Assembly: GCF_039503195.1 (NCBI RefSeq)
Contig: NZ_JBCJKP010000001.1
Span: 10,106,001-10,170,000, forward strand
Direction of reading: 5' to 3'
DNA length: 64,000 nt
Source: Streptomyces mirabilis
GTDB lineage: Bacteria; Actinomycetota; Actinomycetes; Streptomycetales; Streptomycetaceae
The position numbers were made by a program, and so were the translations under genes. How positions within the stretch are numbered: the first letter of the stretch is position 1; the number at the start of each line of letters is the position of its first letter. Positions 17,501-26,435 of the stretch are shown here, piece after piece. The notes under the pieces were generated by a model. It was not told where the DNA came from, did not search any database, and saw nothing but the letters and a program-made list of their open reading frames with translations.

Positions 17501-18412
17501 ATGGGCCCACGGACGAACACCACGGCAGCGACGGGTACGTGGCGACTCGGTGACCTGACCGTCAACCGCGTCGGGTTCGGCGCGATGCGCCTGACCGGTA
17601 CGGCGCCCTTCGACCGCGGCGTGCCGCGCGACCGCGAACGGTCGATCGGTGTGCTCCGGCGGGCGATCGAGCTCGGCGTGAACCACATCGACACCGCCGC
17701 CTTCTACTTCTCGGCGACGCGCTCCGCGAACGAGCTGATCAACCGGGCGCTGGCGCCGTACCCGGAGGATCTGGTCATCACCACCAAGGTCTGGCCGGCC
17801 CGTGATCCCTCGGGCGCGTGGTGGTGGGCCACACCGGCGCAGCTGCGCGGCCAGGTCGAGGAGAACCTGCGCCAACTCGGTCGCGATCATCTGGACGTGG
17901 TGAACCTGCGCGTGCCGCCGAGTCGGCGGGCCGGCTCGATCGGCGAACCCTTCGGCGCGTTGGCCGAACTGCGCGATGCCGGGCTGATCCGCCACCTCGG
18001 CATCTCCAACGTCACCTCCGGGCAACTGGCCGAGGCCCGGGCCATCGCCCCGGTCGTCTGCGTGCAGAACCCTTACGGGGTCGGTGAGTTGAGTGAGGAC
18101 CGGGCTCTCCTACGGCTCTGCGGTGAACTCGGCCTCGCCTTCGTCGCGTTCTTCGCGATCGCCGGTTCCGGGCGCGAGGCGGGTCCGGCAGCCGGTGAGA
18201 GCGAGGGGGTACGTGCCGTCGCCCGCGCGCACGGTGTGTCCGTCGCGCAGGTCAGGCTGGCCTGGACCTTGCAGCAGGGGCCGCACGTGCTGGCGATCCC
18301 GGGCACCGGTGATCCGGACCACCTCGCGCAGAACGTGGCGGCCGGCGCGCTGCGGCTCTCGGAGGAGGAGATGGCGCGCCTCACCTCGCTGCGGCCCGGC
18401 CGCGCGCAGTAG
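17501..18412 (+). CDS. Aldo/keto reductase-family oxidoreductase
   Basis: The 303-residue protein starts at ATG 17501, with AAGAGGAG upstream. It has a TIM-barrel AKR layout: VNRVGFGAMRLTG, AIELGVNHIDTAAFYFSATRSANELI (Asp and Tyr of the tetrad), DLVITTKVWPARDPSG (Lys), LIRHLGISNV and HVLAIPGTGDPDHLAQNV. At the usual catalytic His position the sequence is LDVVNLRVP, so the His is missing; this is seen in a streptomycete subgroup and may change substrate range. The substrate is unknown. Confidence 0.88.
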   Translation: MGPRTNTTAATGTWRLGDLTVNRVGFGAMRLTGTAPFDRGVPRDRERSIGVLRRAIELGVNHIDTAAFYFSATRSANELINRALAPYPEDLVITTKVWPARDPSGAWWWATPAQLRGQVEENLRQLGRDHLDVVNLRVPPSRRAGSIGEPFGALAELRDAGLIRHLGISNVTSGQLAEARAIAPVVCVQNPYGVGELSEDRALLRLCGELGLAFVAFFAIAGSGREAGPAAGESEGVRAVARAHGVSVAQVRLAWTLQQGPHVLAIPGTGDPDHLAQNVAAGALRLSEEEMARLTSLRPGRAQ

Positions 18413-18601
18413 TCCGCTGCCGGTCGGAATCCGTTCCACCGGCCACCGTTCGGACTGAGAGTGTCCGTCCGCAGTCGCCCATGAGGTCGCCCGGCGCCAG
18501 AGCCCCCTACGACCGGCGTCGGGAGACCGGTGACCGGCAGGTCACCGCGCGGCGCAACTGGTGCGGACCTCGCGGCCCAGGCATGATCCGCCGGACAGGC
18601 C

Positions 18602-18799
18602 CTAGGCCTGGTAGGCCGCGGAGATCTGGCCGACCAGGACGGCGAACGGCACGTCGAGGGCGGCGTAGACGGCGCCGGACTCGGGGGCGGCGTTGTCGGC
18701 CAGGGCCTCGACCATGAGGGTGGCGTAGTCGCTGACGACGACGCCCGCCTGCTGGATGCGCAGCAGCCCGGCCTCCCGCTTGGCCTGGCTGAAGGTGCC
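18602..18799 (-). pseudogene. C-terminal remnant resembling isochorismatase-like hydrolase
   Basis: About 65 codon-biased residues end at a stop at 18602: KREAGLLRIQQAGVVVSDYATLMVEALADN, then SGAVYAALDVPFAVLVGQISAAYQ. This resembles the tail of cysteine-hydrolase/isochorismatase-type proteins. The catalytic parts (Asp, Lys, Cys) and a start with a ribosome site are absent. Upstream of it lies the promoter region of the divergent VOC gene, so it is most simply a truncated relic. Confidence 0.45.
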
Positions 18800-18934
18800 G
18801 GAGGCGTCCGGTTCGGGCTTCGGTACCCCGGGGGCGCCGACCGGGGGCGCCGTGGCCGCCACCGACCGGTGGCCCTCGGCGGTGGCGAGGTCTAGAGTGA
18901 GGACAAAGTGGTTGAATGGCGAACGGAGTTTCCC

Positions 18935-19435
18935 ATGAGTGCGCTGCAGCCCCTGGACCTCGCGGCGATCGAGGCGGAACGTACGCGCATCCGCGACACG
19001 CAACTGGCCTCGGACCGGCCGGCGAGTTCCGCACGCGGAGTGCACCACGTGGCGCTGCTCTCCGCCGACGTCGAGCGGACCGTCCGCTTCTACCAGGGCA
19101 TCCTGGAGTTTCCGCTCACCGAGGTGATCGAGAACCGCGACTACAAGGGTTCCACCCATTTCTTCTTCGACGTCGGCAACGGCAACCTGCTGGCCTTCTT
19201 CGACTTCCCCGGCCTCGACCTGGGTCCCTACGCCGAGGTGCTCGGTGGACTGCACCACCTGGCCATCTCCGTCGACCCCACCACCTGGCAGCGGCTGCGC
19301 GAACGGCTCGACGCCGCCGGGGTCGACTACGAGGAGGAGAGCGGCACTTCGCTCTACCTCCGCGACCCCGACGGCGCCCGCGTCGAACTCCTCGCCGAGC
19401 CCTTGGGCGAGATGTACGGCCACTCAGTGCGCTGA
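18935..19435 (+). CDS. VOC-family dioxygenase-like protein
   Basis: ATG 18935 follows GGAG at a spacing of seven and gives about 166 residues. GVHHVALLSADVERTVRFYQGILEFPLTEV begins the VOC fold, HHLAIS gives a second metal His, and LYLRDPDGARVELL gives the Glu ligand. The spacing of these ligands fits a ring-cleaving dioxygenase or glyoxalase-type site. GTG 18908 is a weaker start. A possible -10 (TAGAGT) lies at 18892-18897. Confidence 0.85.
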   Translation: MSALQPLDLAAIEAERTRIRDTQLASDRPASSARGVHHVALLSADVERTVRFYQGILEFPLTEVIENRDYKGSTHFFFDVGNGNLLAFFDFPGLDLGPYAEVLGGLHHLAISVDPTTWQRLRERLDAAGVDYEEESGTSLYLRDPDGARVELLAEPLGEMYGHSVR

Positions 19436-19490
19436 CGTCCGCTGAAGGCACGGGGCCCAGGGCACGGGGCTGAAGGTCCGGGCCGGCAGG

Positions 19491-19841
19491 TCAGCCCAGC
19501 GTGCTCGCCCAGTTCGCCGGCACCCGCCCCGCGGGACCCGGTGTCGGCTGGTCCTCGGGGTGGCTCAGCGGGGGAGCGAGGTCCGGACCGGACTCGTACA
19601 GCTCGGACGTGTCGAAGTTCCAGAACCAGGCCTCGCCGGGTTCGAAACTGCGGATGATGGGATGGCCGGTGCTCCGCGCGTGCGCGGTGGCGTGCTTGGC
19701 CGGCGAGTCGTCGCAGCAGCCGATGTGGCCGCACTGCGCACAGCGGCGCAGGTGGAACCACCAGCCGCCGACGGCGTCGCAGTCCCCGCACCCCGGACCG
19801 CTCGGCGGGACACTCGGGTCGATTCCGGCGGGCAGGCTCAT
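19491..19841 (-). CDS. UBP-type zinc finger protein
   Basis: The 116-residue protein starts at ATG 19841, which overlaps the stop of the upstream kinase gene (ATGA), so translation is coupled. The zinc-binding part is CGDCDAVGGWWFHLRRCAQCGHIGCCDDSPAKHATAHARSTGHP, with the Cys and His spacing of the ubiquitin-protease (UBP) zinc finger, then a FEPGEAWFWNF strand. In bacteria these domains occur next to redox flavoproteins and kinases such as the two genes upstream; their ligand is not established. Confidence 0.85.
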   Translation of the reverse strand: MSLPAGIDPSVPPSGPGCGDCDAVGGWWFHLRRCAQCGHIGCCDDSPAKHATAHARSTGHPIIRSFEPGEAWFWNFDTSELYESGPDLAPPLSHPEDQPTPGPAGRVPANWASTLG

Positions 19842-21286
19842 GAAGACTCCTCGGGTGTTTCGGTGTCCGCGGCGGTCAGCGGAAGGCGTACCTGGAAACG
19901 GGTGTCGCCAGGGACGGACTTCACCTGAAGACTCCCGTGGTGCTTGTTGACGACGATCCGCCACGAGATGTCCAGACCGAGCCCCGTGCCCTCACCGACC
20001 GGCTTGGTGGTGAAGAACGGGTCGAAGATGCGGTCGCGGATCTCGGGCGGTACCCCGGGACCGGTGTCGCGGAACTCGACGAGCAGGTCGTCGTGGTCGA
20101 GTGCGGTGCGCACGGTCAGGGTCCCCTCGCCGTCCATCGCCGAGACGGCGTTGTCGATGAGGTTCGTCCACACCTGGTTCAACTCGCTCGGATACGCGGG
20201 GATCTTCGGCAGCGTACGGTCGAACTCCTTGACGACCTTGACGCCGGAACCGATCTTCCCGGAGAGCATCATCAGTGTGCTGTCCAGCAGTTCGTGGACG
20301 TCGACGACCTGATACGGCGCGCGGTCGAGCTGCGAGTACTGCTTGGCCGCGTCCACGAGGTGCGTGATACGGGTCGTGGAGTCCTCGATCTCGTTCATGA
20401 GGAGCTCGGTCTCCACGGTGTAGTTCAGCCAGTGGACCGCGCCCTGGAGCGTCGCCTCGTCCACAGCCGCGGCGACCTGGTCCAGCCAGTCCGTGTCGAG
20501 GCCCGCCTGCACGAACGTCGGCGCGAGCTGCCAGCCGCCCGCGATGTCGTGGTCGTCCAGCCAGTCGGCGAGCGCGTCCTCCCGGTCGGAGGCCTCCAGC
20601 GGGCTCAGCGGCGTGGCCTTGGCGACCTGCTCGGCGGTGCGCTCCTGGATCTCGACCAGGATTTCCAGCGTGTCCCGCTTGTAGGGGCCCGCGGCGATCG
20701 CGCCGAGCTTCTGCCGCATCTTCGCGACCCGCTCCCGCAGCGCGGAGGTGGCCCGGACCGCCGCCGCGGCCGGATTGTTGAGCTCGTGCGTCAGCCCGGC
20801 CGACAGCGAACCGAGCGCCAGCAGTCGCTCGCGCTGCCCGATGGCCCGCTGGGTGTTCTGGGTGCCGTAGAACAGCCCCTCCAGCAGATGCACGGCCATG
20901 GGGAACCAGTCCCGCATGATCGAGGAGAAGGTCTCGGCGGGCAGGATGAAGAACCGGGAGGGCACGGTGACGCGGAGGGAGCCCCTGTAGCGCGCCTGAT
21001 CCGGCTTGCTCACATAGGCCTGGGTGGCCCCCGCGTACACCCCGCGCTGGGAGCTGCGGGTGGTCTCCACGTCGTCGCCCCCGACCCGGCGCGACATCAC
21101 GAGGGTGCCTTCGAGGAGCACGAAGAAGCAGGTGGCCGGTTCGCCCTCGGTGTAGACGGGACCCGGGTCGAACTCCTCCACCCGGCCTTCCCGGCACAGC
21201 CGCCCCAGCTGGTCCGCGTCCAGCTTCTCGAACAGGAACAGCGTACTCAGTTCCCCCATGTCGCACGGCAACGGCCGCCCGCTCAT
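19838..21286 (-). CDS. Histidine kinase with N-terminal cyclic nucleotide-binding-like domain
   Basis: The 482-residue kinase has no membrane segment. Residues about 10-140 form a Crp-like cNMP-binding barrel (FEPG-type turn, CFFVLLEGTL). The dimerisation helix carries the phospho-acceptor in LSAGLTHELNNPAAA (His167). The ATPase domain has NQVWTNLIDNAVSAM, DTGPGVPPEIRDRIFDPFFTTK and GTGLGLDIS. ATG 21286 overlaps the stop of the receiver/flavoprotein gene, and its own stop overlaps the zinc finger gene, so three genes form one tightly coupled operon. The upstream gene supplies a receiver domain as likely partner. Confidence 0.9.
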   Translation of the reverse strand: MSGRPLPCDMGELSTLFLFEKLDADQLGRLCREGRVEEFDPGPVYTEGEPATCFFVLLEGTLVMSRRVGGDDVETTRSSQRGVYAGATQAYVSKPDQARYRGSLRVTVPSRFFILPAETFSSIMRDWFPMAVHLLEGLFYGTQNTQRAIGQRERLLALGSLSAGLTHELNNPAAAAVRATSALRERVAKMRQKLGAIAAGPYKRDTLEILVEIQERTAEQVAKATPLSPLEASDREDALADWLDDHDIAGGWQLAPTFVQAGLDTDWLDQVAAAVDEATLQGAVHWLNYTVETELLMNEIEDSTTRITHLVDAAKQYSQLDRAPYQVVDVHELLDSTLMMLSGKIGSGVKVVKEFDRTLPKIPAYPSELNQVWTNLIDNAVSAMDGEGTLTVRTALDHDDLLVEFRDTGPGVPPEIRDRIFDPFFTTKPVGEGTGLGLDISWRIVVNKHHGSLQVKSVPGDTRFQVRLPLTAADTETPEESS

Positions 21287-22959
21287 GACTGCTCCAGGTA
21301 ACGGTGGACGAGCATGACGGCCATGGCTCCCTCTCCGACCGCGGAAGCGACCCGCTTCGCGGACTCGGCACGCGCGTCTCCGGCCACGAACACGCCGGGA
21401 ACATTGGTCTCCAGGTGGTACGGCGGCCGGTCCAGTTCCCAGCCCTTGGGCGGCTGTCCGTCGATGGTCATGTCGGGACCCGTCGGGATGAACCCGCGCC
21501 CGTCCCGCAGCACCGTCCCCTCCAGCCAGTCGGTGAGCGGGGCCGCGCCGATGAACACGAACATCCACTGCGCGTCGACGAGTTCGGTGTGCCCGCTCGT
21601 CACGTCCCGCAGGGTGAGCTGCTCCAGATGGTCCGTGCCGTGCGCCGCGTCGACGACCGTGCAGGTGCGCACCGTGATGTTGGGCGCGTCTTCGATCTGC
21701 TGGATCAGATAGTGCGACATCGAGGCGGACAACGACGTTCCCCGTACGAGGAGGGTGACCGACTTCGCGCCGCGCGACAGGTACATGGCGGCCTGCCCGG
21801 CCGAGTTCGCCCCGCCCACGATGTACACGTCGTGGCCCTGGCAGGCGGCCGCCTCGGTCAGCGCCGAACCGTAGAAGACACCGCATCCGGTGAGGTCGGC
21901 CAGGCCGGGCGCCTGCAACTGCCGGTACGAGACACCCGTTGCCAGGATCACCGCGTGCGCGGAGATCGCCGAGCCGTCCGAGAAACGGATGGTGCGGGAC
22001 GCTCCGGTGACCTCGAGGCCGGTCACCTCGCGCGCGGTGAGGATCTCGGCGCCGAACTTCGCCGCCTGCCGCCGGGCCCGGTCGGTGAGCTGGCCCCCGG
22101 ACACCCCGTCCGGGAAGCCGAGGTAGTTCTCGATGCGCGAGCTCTGTCCGGCCTGCCCGCCGGTCGCCGAGCGCTCCACGAGCACGGTCCGCAGCCCCTC
22201 GGACGCGCCGTACACGGCGGCTCCGAGTCCGGCCGGACCGCCGCCGATGACGACGAGGTCGTAGAACTCCGACGTCGGCGTCGTGGCCAGGCCGACCCGC
22301 GCCGCGAGATCCGGGTCATCGGGCTCGACCAGCGGCGTACCGTCCGGCGTGATCACCAGCGGGAGCCGCTCCCCGTCGTGACCGGCCGCGGACAGCAGCC
22401 GCTGTCCCTCCGGCGTGTCGGACGAGTACCAGCGGTACGGCACCTGGTTGCGGGCCAGGAACTCCCGTACGTCCGAGGAGCGCGCCGACCACCGGTGCCC
22501 GACCACCTTGCAGGTCGGCACGGGCCGGTAGTCGCTGGTCCGCCAGGCGTCCAGCAGATCGTCCAGGACCGGATAGAGCTTCTCCTCGGGCGGATCCCAC
22601 GGCTTGAGCAGATAGTGGTCCAGATCGATCACGTTGATCGCGTCGATCGCCGCGTTCGTGTCCGCGTACGCGGTCAGCAGTACCCGGCGTGCGCCGGGAT
22701 ACACGTCGAGCGCCTGCTCCAGGAACTCGATGCCGTTCATCTGCGGCATCCGGTAGTCGGCGAGGATCACCGCCACCTGGTCGCCCCGCAGCTTCAGCTC
22801 CTTCAGCGCGTCCAGCGCGGTCTCCCCGGACTCCGCGCGCACGATCCGGTGCGACTCGCCGTAGCGGCGCCTGAGGTCGCGCGCCACGGCGCGCGACACC
22901 CCGGGATCGTCATCCACGGTCAGAATGACGGTCCGCGCTGTAGCGGCGGCCTGTGCCAT
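21283..22959 (-). CDS. Receiver domain fused to thioredoxin-reductase-like flavoprotein
   Basis: The 558-residue protein has three parts. Residues 10-135 are a response-regulator receiver with Asp68 in VILADYRMP and a conserved LKPW. Residues about 150-235 look like a glutaredoxin-like fold without a CxxC. Residues 240-558 are an FAD/NAD(P) oxidoreductase (VVIGGGPAGLGAAVYGASEG; VYIVGGANSAGQAAMYLSRG; VPGVFVAGDARAESAKRV). The redox-active CxxC of thioredoxin reductase is replaced in the segment CGVFYGSALTEAAAC, so it cannot work as a classical reductase. It is the first gene of the kinase operon; receiver phosphorylation may control flavin chemistry. Confidence 0.9.
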   Translation of the reverse strand: MAQAAATARTVILTVDDDPGVSRAVARDLRRRYGESHRIVRAESGETALDALKELKLRGDQVAVILADYRMPQMNGIEFLEQALDVYPGARRVLLTAYADTNAAIDAINVIDLDHYLLKPWDPPEEKLYPVLDDLLDAWRTSDYRPVPTCKVVGHRWSARSSDVREFLARNQVPYRWYSSDTPEGQRLLSAAGHDGERLPLVITPDGTPLVEPDDPDLAARVGLATTPTSEFYDLVVIGGGPAGLGAAVYGASEGLRTVLVERSATGGQAGQSSRIENYLGFPDGVSGGQLTDRARRQAAKFGAEILTAREVTGLEVTGASRTIRFSDGSAISAHAVILATGVSYRQLQAPGLADLTGCGVFYGSALTEAAACQGHDVYIVGGANSAGQAAMYLSRGAKSVTLLVRGTSLSASMSHYLIQQIEDAPNITVRTCTVVDAAHGTDHLEQLTLRDVTSGHTELVDAQWMFVFIGAAPLTDWLEGTVLRDGRGFIPTGPDMTIDGQPPKGWELDRPPYHLETNVPGVFVAGDARAESAKRVASAVGEGAMAVMLVHRYLEQS

Positions 22960-23034
22960 ACGTCTCCCACCCCGAGCAGGACAGTGTCGCCCTCAATCGT
23001 ATGTACGAAAGCTCGCCTTCGCTCTGGAACCGCT

Positions 23035-24285
23035 TCACGCGGGCTCTGTCGGGGTCACCGCCGGTGGCAGGAGGGACTCCCGCATCTTGGGGAGGATGTT
23101 GGTGACGTAGTCCTCCACGGCGGTGTCCAGGCCGATGTCGTGCTGGGCCTGCTCGGACAGGTACCAGCGGTGTTCGAGGAGCTCGTGGTAGATCTCGGCC
23201 GGGTCCATGGAGCCGCGCAGGTCCAGCGGCACCGCCCGGACGGTGGGCCGGAACACGTCCCGCACCCAGCGGTGGGCGAGGACTTCCGGGCGGGCGGCCA
23301 GGGGGTCGCCGGGCGCGTAGTCGTCCTGGGTGGCCATCCAGCTCTCCAGGTCGTTCAGGAGGCGGCGCGCCTGGTTCTCCTCGGCGTCGAGCCCGGTCAG
23401 CCGCAGCAGCTGGCGCTGGTGGTGGCCCGCGTCGACGACCTTCGGCACGAAGGTCACCGTGTCCCCGTTCGAGGAGTGCGCGATCTGCATCTCGGCGACG
23501 TCGAAACCGAGGTCGTTCAGGCGGCGGATCCGCCGGTCGATGTAGTGGTGCTTGCCCGCCGGGTAGACGGACGTGCGGGTCAGCTCCTCCCACAGGCTCT
23601 GGTAACGCGCGCAGATCTCCATGCCGAACTCGATCGGGTCGACGGAGGGGTGCAGGGCTCCCGCCGCCTCCAGGTCCAGCAGCTCCCCACTGATGTTGAC
23701 GCGGGCGAGATCGAGGTCGTACTCCCGTTGTCCGCTGCTCAGTTGCGGGTGCAGCTCCCCGGTCTCGGCGTCCACGAGATACGCCGCGTACGCTCCGGCG
23801 TCTCGCCGGAACAGTGTGTTCGACAGCGAGCAGTCGCCCCACGCGAACCCCGCCAGATGCAGCCGTACCAGCAGCACCGCCAGCGCGTCCATGAGGCGGT
23901 GCATGGTGGCGGGCCGCATGGTCGTCTCGAACATCGACCGGTACGGCATCGAGCCGCCCAGGTGCCGGGTGATGAGGACGGGCTCCAGCGGGTCGCCCAA
24001 GCCGTCGGTGCGCCCGGTGACCACGGCGAGCGGGTCCACAGCGGGGATGGAGAGCCGGTCCAGGCTGCGCAGCAGTTCGTACTCGCGCAGGGCGGGCCGC
24101 TCGGCCAGTTCCTTGACGGCCACGACCTCGGTCCCGGCACGCGCGTAGCGCACCACGTGCCGCGAGATGCCGCGGGGGAGCGGGACCAAATAGTGCTCCG
24201 GCCACTCTTCCAGTGGCAGTTGCCAGGGCAGTTCGAGCAGGAGCGCGGGGTGCTCCGGGTTGGTGGCGCTGATCTGCAAAGCCAT
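23035..24285 (-). CDS. DUF4032 protein with LPS-kinase-like N-terminal half
   Basis: The 416-residue protein shows kinase-like features in its first half: VVAVKELAERPALREYELL (Lys and Glu), FAWGDCSLSNTLF (the catalytic loop equivalent) and YLVDAETGEL (metal-binding Asp). The second half, LSEQAQHDIGLDTAVEDYV and nearby helices, matches the DUF4032 tail. ATG 24285 is the start. No physiological role is known to me; the fold suggests phosphotransfer or a pseudokinase. Confidence 0.8.
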   Translation of the reverse strand: MALQISATNPEHPALLLELPWQLPLEEWPEHYLVPLPRGISRHVVRYARAGTEVVAVKELAERPALREYELLRSLDRLSIPAVDPLAVVTGRTDGLGDPLEPVLITRHLGGSMPYRSMFETTMRPATMHRLMDALAVLLVRLHLAGFAWGDCSLSNTLFRRDAGAYAAYLVDAETGELHPQLSSGQREYDLDLARVNISGELLDLEAAGALHPSVDPIEFGMEICARYQSLWEELTRTSVYPAGKHHYIDRRIRRLNDLGFDVAEMQIAHSSNGDTVTFVPKVVDAGHHQRQLLRLTGLDAEENQARRLLNDLESWMATQDDYAPGDPLAARPEVLAHRWVRDVFRPTVRAVPLDLRGSMDPAEIYHELLEHRWYLSEQAQHDIGLDTAVEDYVTNILPKMRESLLPPAVTPTEPA

Positions 24286-24334
24286 CGACGGGCTGCCCTC
24301 ACCTCGGGGTCGTACGTGTACCTGGCCCCAGCAT

Positions 24335-25159
24335 CTACGAATGATCCCCGAGGCGGAAGACGCGGCGGGCGTTGCCCGACAGGAACAAGTCGGTGGTCTC
24401 CGCGTCGAGGCGCAGGTCAGGGAGGTGTTCCAGGGCCTGACTCGGCGTGATCATGGGGTAGTTGGAGCCGAAGAGGACCTTGCGCCGTCCCCGGCCGCGC
24501 AGATAGTCGACCAGTTCGGTCGGGTAGCGGCGGGCGGTGTAGGCGCTGGTGTCGATGTGGACGTTGGGGTGTTTGTCGGCCACCGAGATCATCTCGGTGG
24601 TCCACGGGTAGCCGATGTGCCCGCAGACAATGGTCAGTTCGGGGAAGTCCAGTGCGACCTGGTCGATGTACGGGATCGGCCGGCCCGTTTCCGAGGGGCG
24701 CAGCGGTCCGGTGTGTCCGACCTGGGTGCAGAACGGGATGCCGAGCTCGACGCAGGCGGTGTACAGCGGGTAGTAGAGCCGGTCGGTGGGTGGCAGCTGC
24801 CACAGCCACGGCACGATCCTGAGGGCCACGAAGCCCAGCTCCCGGACGGCCCGTCGCAGCTCCCGCACGGCCGCGACGGGCTGGGTCAGGTCCACGCCCG
24901 CGACCCCGCGCAGCCGCCCCTCGGACCGGGCGACGAACTCGGCGACCTCGTCGTTGTCGATGAGGGGCCCCTGCGGCCCGTACCAGGCCGCGGACAGCCC
25001 GATCTCCACGTCGGCAGCCGCGAGCGCCGCCACCGTGACCTTCACCGGAAGCGGCTCCTCCAGCAGCTCCATGCGGGTCCAGCGGCGCAGCGACTCGAAC
25101 ATCTCGTGGTTGGAGTGGCGCAGTGTGGGGTGCTGCATCCACGCGTCGACGACCGGCAT
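24335..25159 (-). CDS. Amidohydrolase-family (metal-dependent TIM-barrel) protein
   Basis: The 274-residue protein resembles amidohydrolase_2 enzymes: MPVVDAWMQHP at the start (in place of the usual His-x-His), PFCTQVGHTG, LTIVCGHIGYPWT and RKVLFGSNYPM with a final metal Asp/Asn position. GGAGGG lies nine bases before ATG 25159. Relatives include decarboxylases and lactonases. The N-terminal metal His pair is not obvious, so activity is uncertain. Confidence 0.8.
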   Translation of the reverse strand: MPVVDAWMQHPTLRHSNHEMFESLRRWTRMELLEEPLPVKVTVAALAAADVEIGLSAAWYGPQGPLIDNDEVAEFVARSEGRLRGVAGVDLTQPVAAVRELRRAVRELGFVALRIVPWLWQLPPTDRLYYPLYTACVELGIPFCTQVGHTGPLRPSETGRPIPYIDQVALDFPELTIVCGHIGYPWTTEMISVADKHPNVHIDTSAYTARRYPTELVDYLRGRGRRKVLFGSNYPMITPSQALEHLPDLRLDAETTDLFLSGNARRVFRLGDHS

Positions 25160-25313
25160 GATCCCGTACCCTCCCCGGGGCTCGTAACTAAGCGGTTGCT
25201 CATCCCGACCCTAGAGGGGTTCGCGCGCGGAGTCAGTGCTTCGCGGGAACCATGGGTGGGGACCGAGGAGCGAGAGGACTCCGCCATGCCGACACGGGCA
25301 CAGACGCAGGAAC

Positions 25314-25595
25314 GTGGGCCTCGACCTGGTGGTCGAGGGTGACGCGGTCCGGATCACCGACGAGAAGCGGCTGGCCGAGCTGGCGGCGGCGTGGGAGGCG
25401 AAGTACGGCCCGGAGTGGCACTTCGAGGTGCGCAGTGGGGCCTTCGACTCCGCCACGGCGGCTGCGGCGCCGCCGTCGACGGAGGAAGCCGGGGACGCGG
25501 GCCTCGCCCTGGTCTTCGAGGTGGCGCCCCACACCGTCTTCGGGTTCGGCAGGGGCAGGACTTTCAGCCAGACCTGTTATCGCTTCACCCGTTGA
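25314..25595 (+). pseudogene. C-terminal fragment of a pyridoxamine-phosphate-oxidase-like (PPOX) protein
   Basis: The frame from GTG 25314 encodes about 93 residues: LDLVVEGDAVRITDEKRLAELAAAWEAKYG, then HFEVRSGAF and VFEVAPHTVFGFGRGRTFSQT. This is the C-terminal half of small FMN- or F420-binding PPOX proteins. The N-terminal beta-barrel half, which binds the cofactor phosphate, is missing and no good ribosome site is visible. It is most likely a truncated gene that meets the next gene tail to tail. Confidence 0.6.
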
Positions 25596-26397
25596 CCATG
25601 GCATCGACGAGAGCCGTCAGCGCCGAGGCGAGTCGTGAGAACCCCGGGCCCGTGGGGCCTCCCGGTTCGCTCATGTACGTGTCCCGGCGGATCTCCACCA
25701 TCAGGGCGGTGACCCGCGGCTCCCTCTCGTAGAAGCGCAGCGGGACGTACGCGCCGGAGAACGGGCTGTCGATCCCGACACCGCTCAGGATCGCGAACGC
25801 CTTCTCCGCGAGGGTGACCAGCTCGGGCGGCGTGTGAAAGGAGTCGGTTCCCAGGCAGACCTGCGGTCGCGGGCCGTCGCCGTGCAGCTCGTACGGCAGC
25901 CGGGCCGTCGGATACGAGTGGACGTCGACGATCACCGCCCGCCCGGCGACGGCGAGCCGGTCGGCCACCGCCGCGGTCATGGCCGCCGCGTACGGGTGGA
26001 AGTAGCGCTCGATCAGTGGCCTCGGGTCGGCGTCGGCGGGCCGCAGCGGTGTGCGCCGGGTCGTCCGTGTGTAGACCGCGCCCATTCCGACGGACAGCAT
26101 CTCCTCCCGTTCGTCGGGAAAGCGTTCGGGATCGACCACCAGCCGGGACAGCCGGTTCACGAACCGCCACGGTGTGACCTCGGCCGCCCGCGCCGCGGCC
26201 GCGGCCAGCTCCGCGGTGTGCGCGTCCGTGATGTGGTCCAACTCCCGCTCCAGCGCGGCGTCGTCGAGCGCGATTCCGGCGCGCACCGGCGCCGGAATGC
26301 GCCGCGAGGAGTGCGGGACGTGCAGGATGACGGGGGAGTCGGGGGCACCGGGCAGGAGCTCGAAGGACGTTTCGTCGCGGTCAGGAGTCTGGTTCAC
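25585..26397 (-). CDS. N-formylglutamate amidohydrolase family protein
   Basis: The 270-residue protein starts at GTG 26397 with AGGA upstream. Family features are VILHVPHSSRRIP, LDHITDAHTAEL, NRLSRLVVDPERFPDE and IVDVHSYPTARLPYE, containing the likely zinc His and Asp ligands. Members release formate from N-formylglutamate at the end of a histidine degradation route, or cleave related N-acyl amino acids. No hut genes are adjacent, so the physiological substrate is open. Confidence 0.87.
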   Translation of the reverse strand: MNQTPDRDETSFELLPGAPDSPVILHVPHSSRRIPAPVRAGIALDDAALERELDHITDAHTAELAAAAARAAEVTPWRFVNRLSRLVVDPERFPDEREEMLSVGMGAVYTRTTRRTPLRPADADPRPLIERYFHPYAAAMTAAVADRLAVAGRAVIVDVHSYPTARLPYELHGDGPRPQVCLGTDSFHTPPELVTLAEKAFAILSGVGIDSPFSGAYVPLRFYEREPRVTALMVEIRRDTYMSEPGGPTGPGFSRLASALTALVDAMVNG

Positions 26398-26435
26398 GTG
26401 AGATTCCTATCGCAGCGCGGCCCCCACCGCTCACC

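Noticed and set aside
21304..24450. A 1048-codon open frame on the plus strand opposite the flavoprotein and DUF4032 genes
   Set aside because: It is antisense to well-supported genes and its translation is Arg/Gly/His-rich and low in complexity, the usual effect of GC-rich third positions. No family motif is visible.
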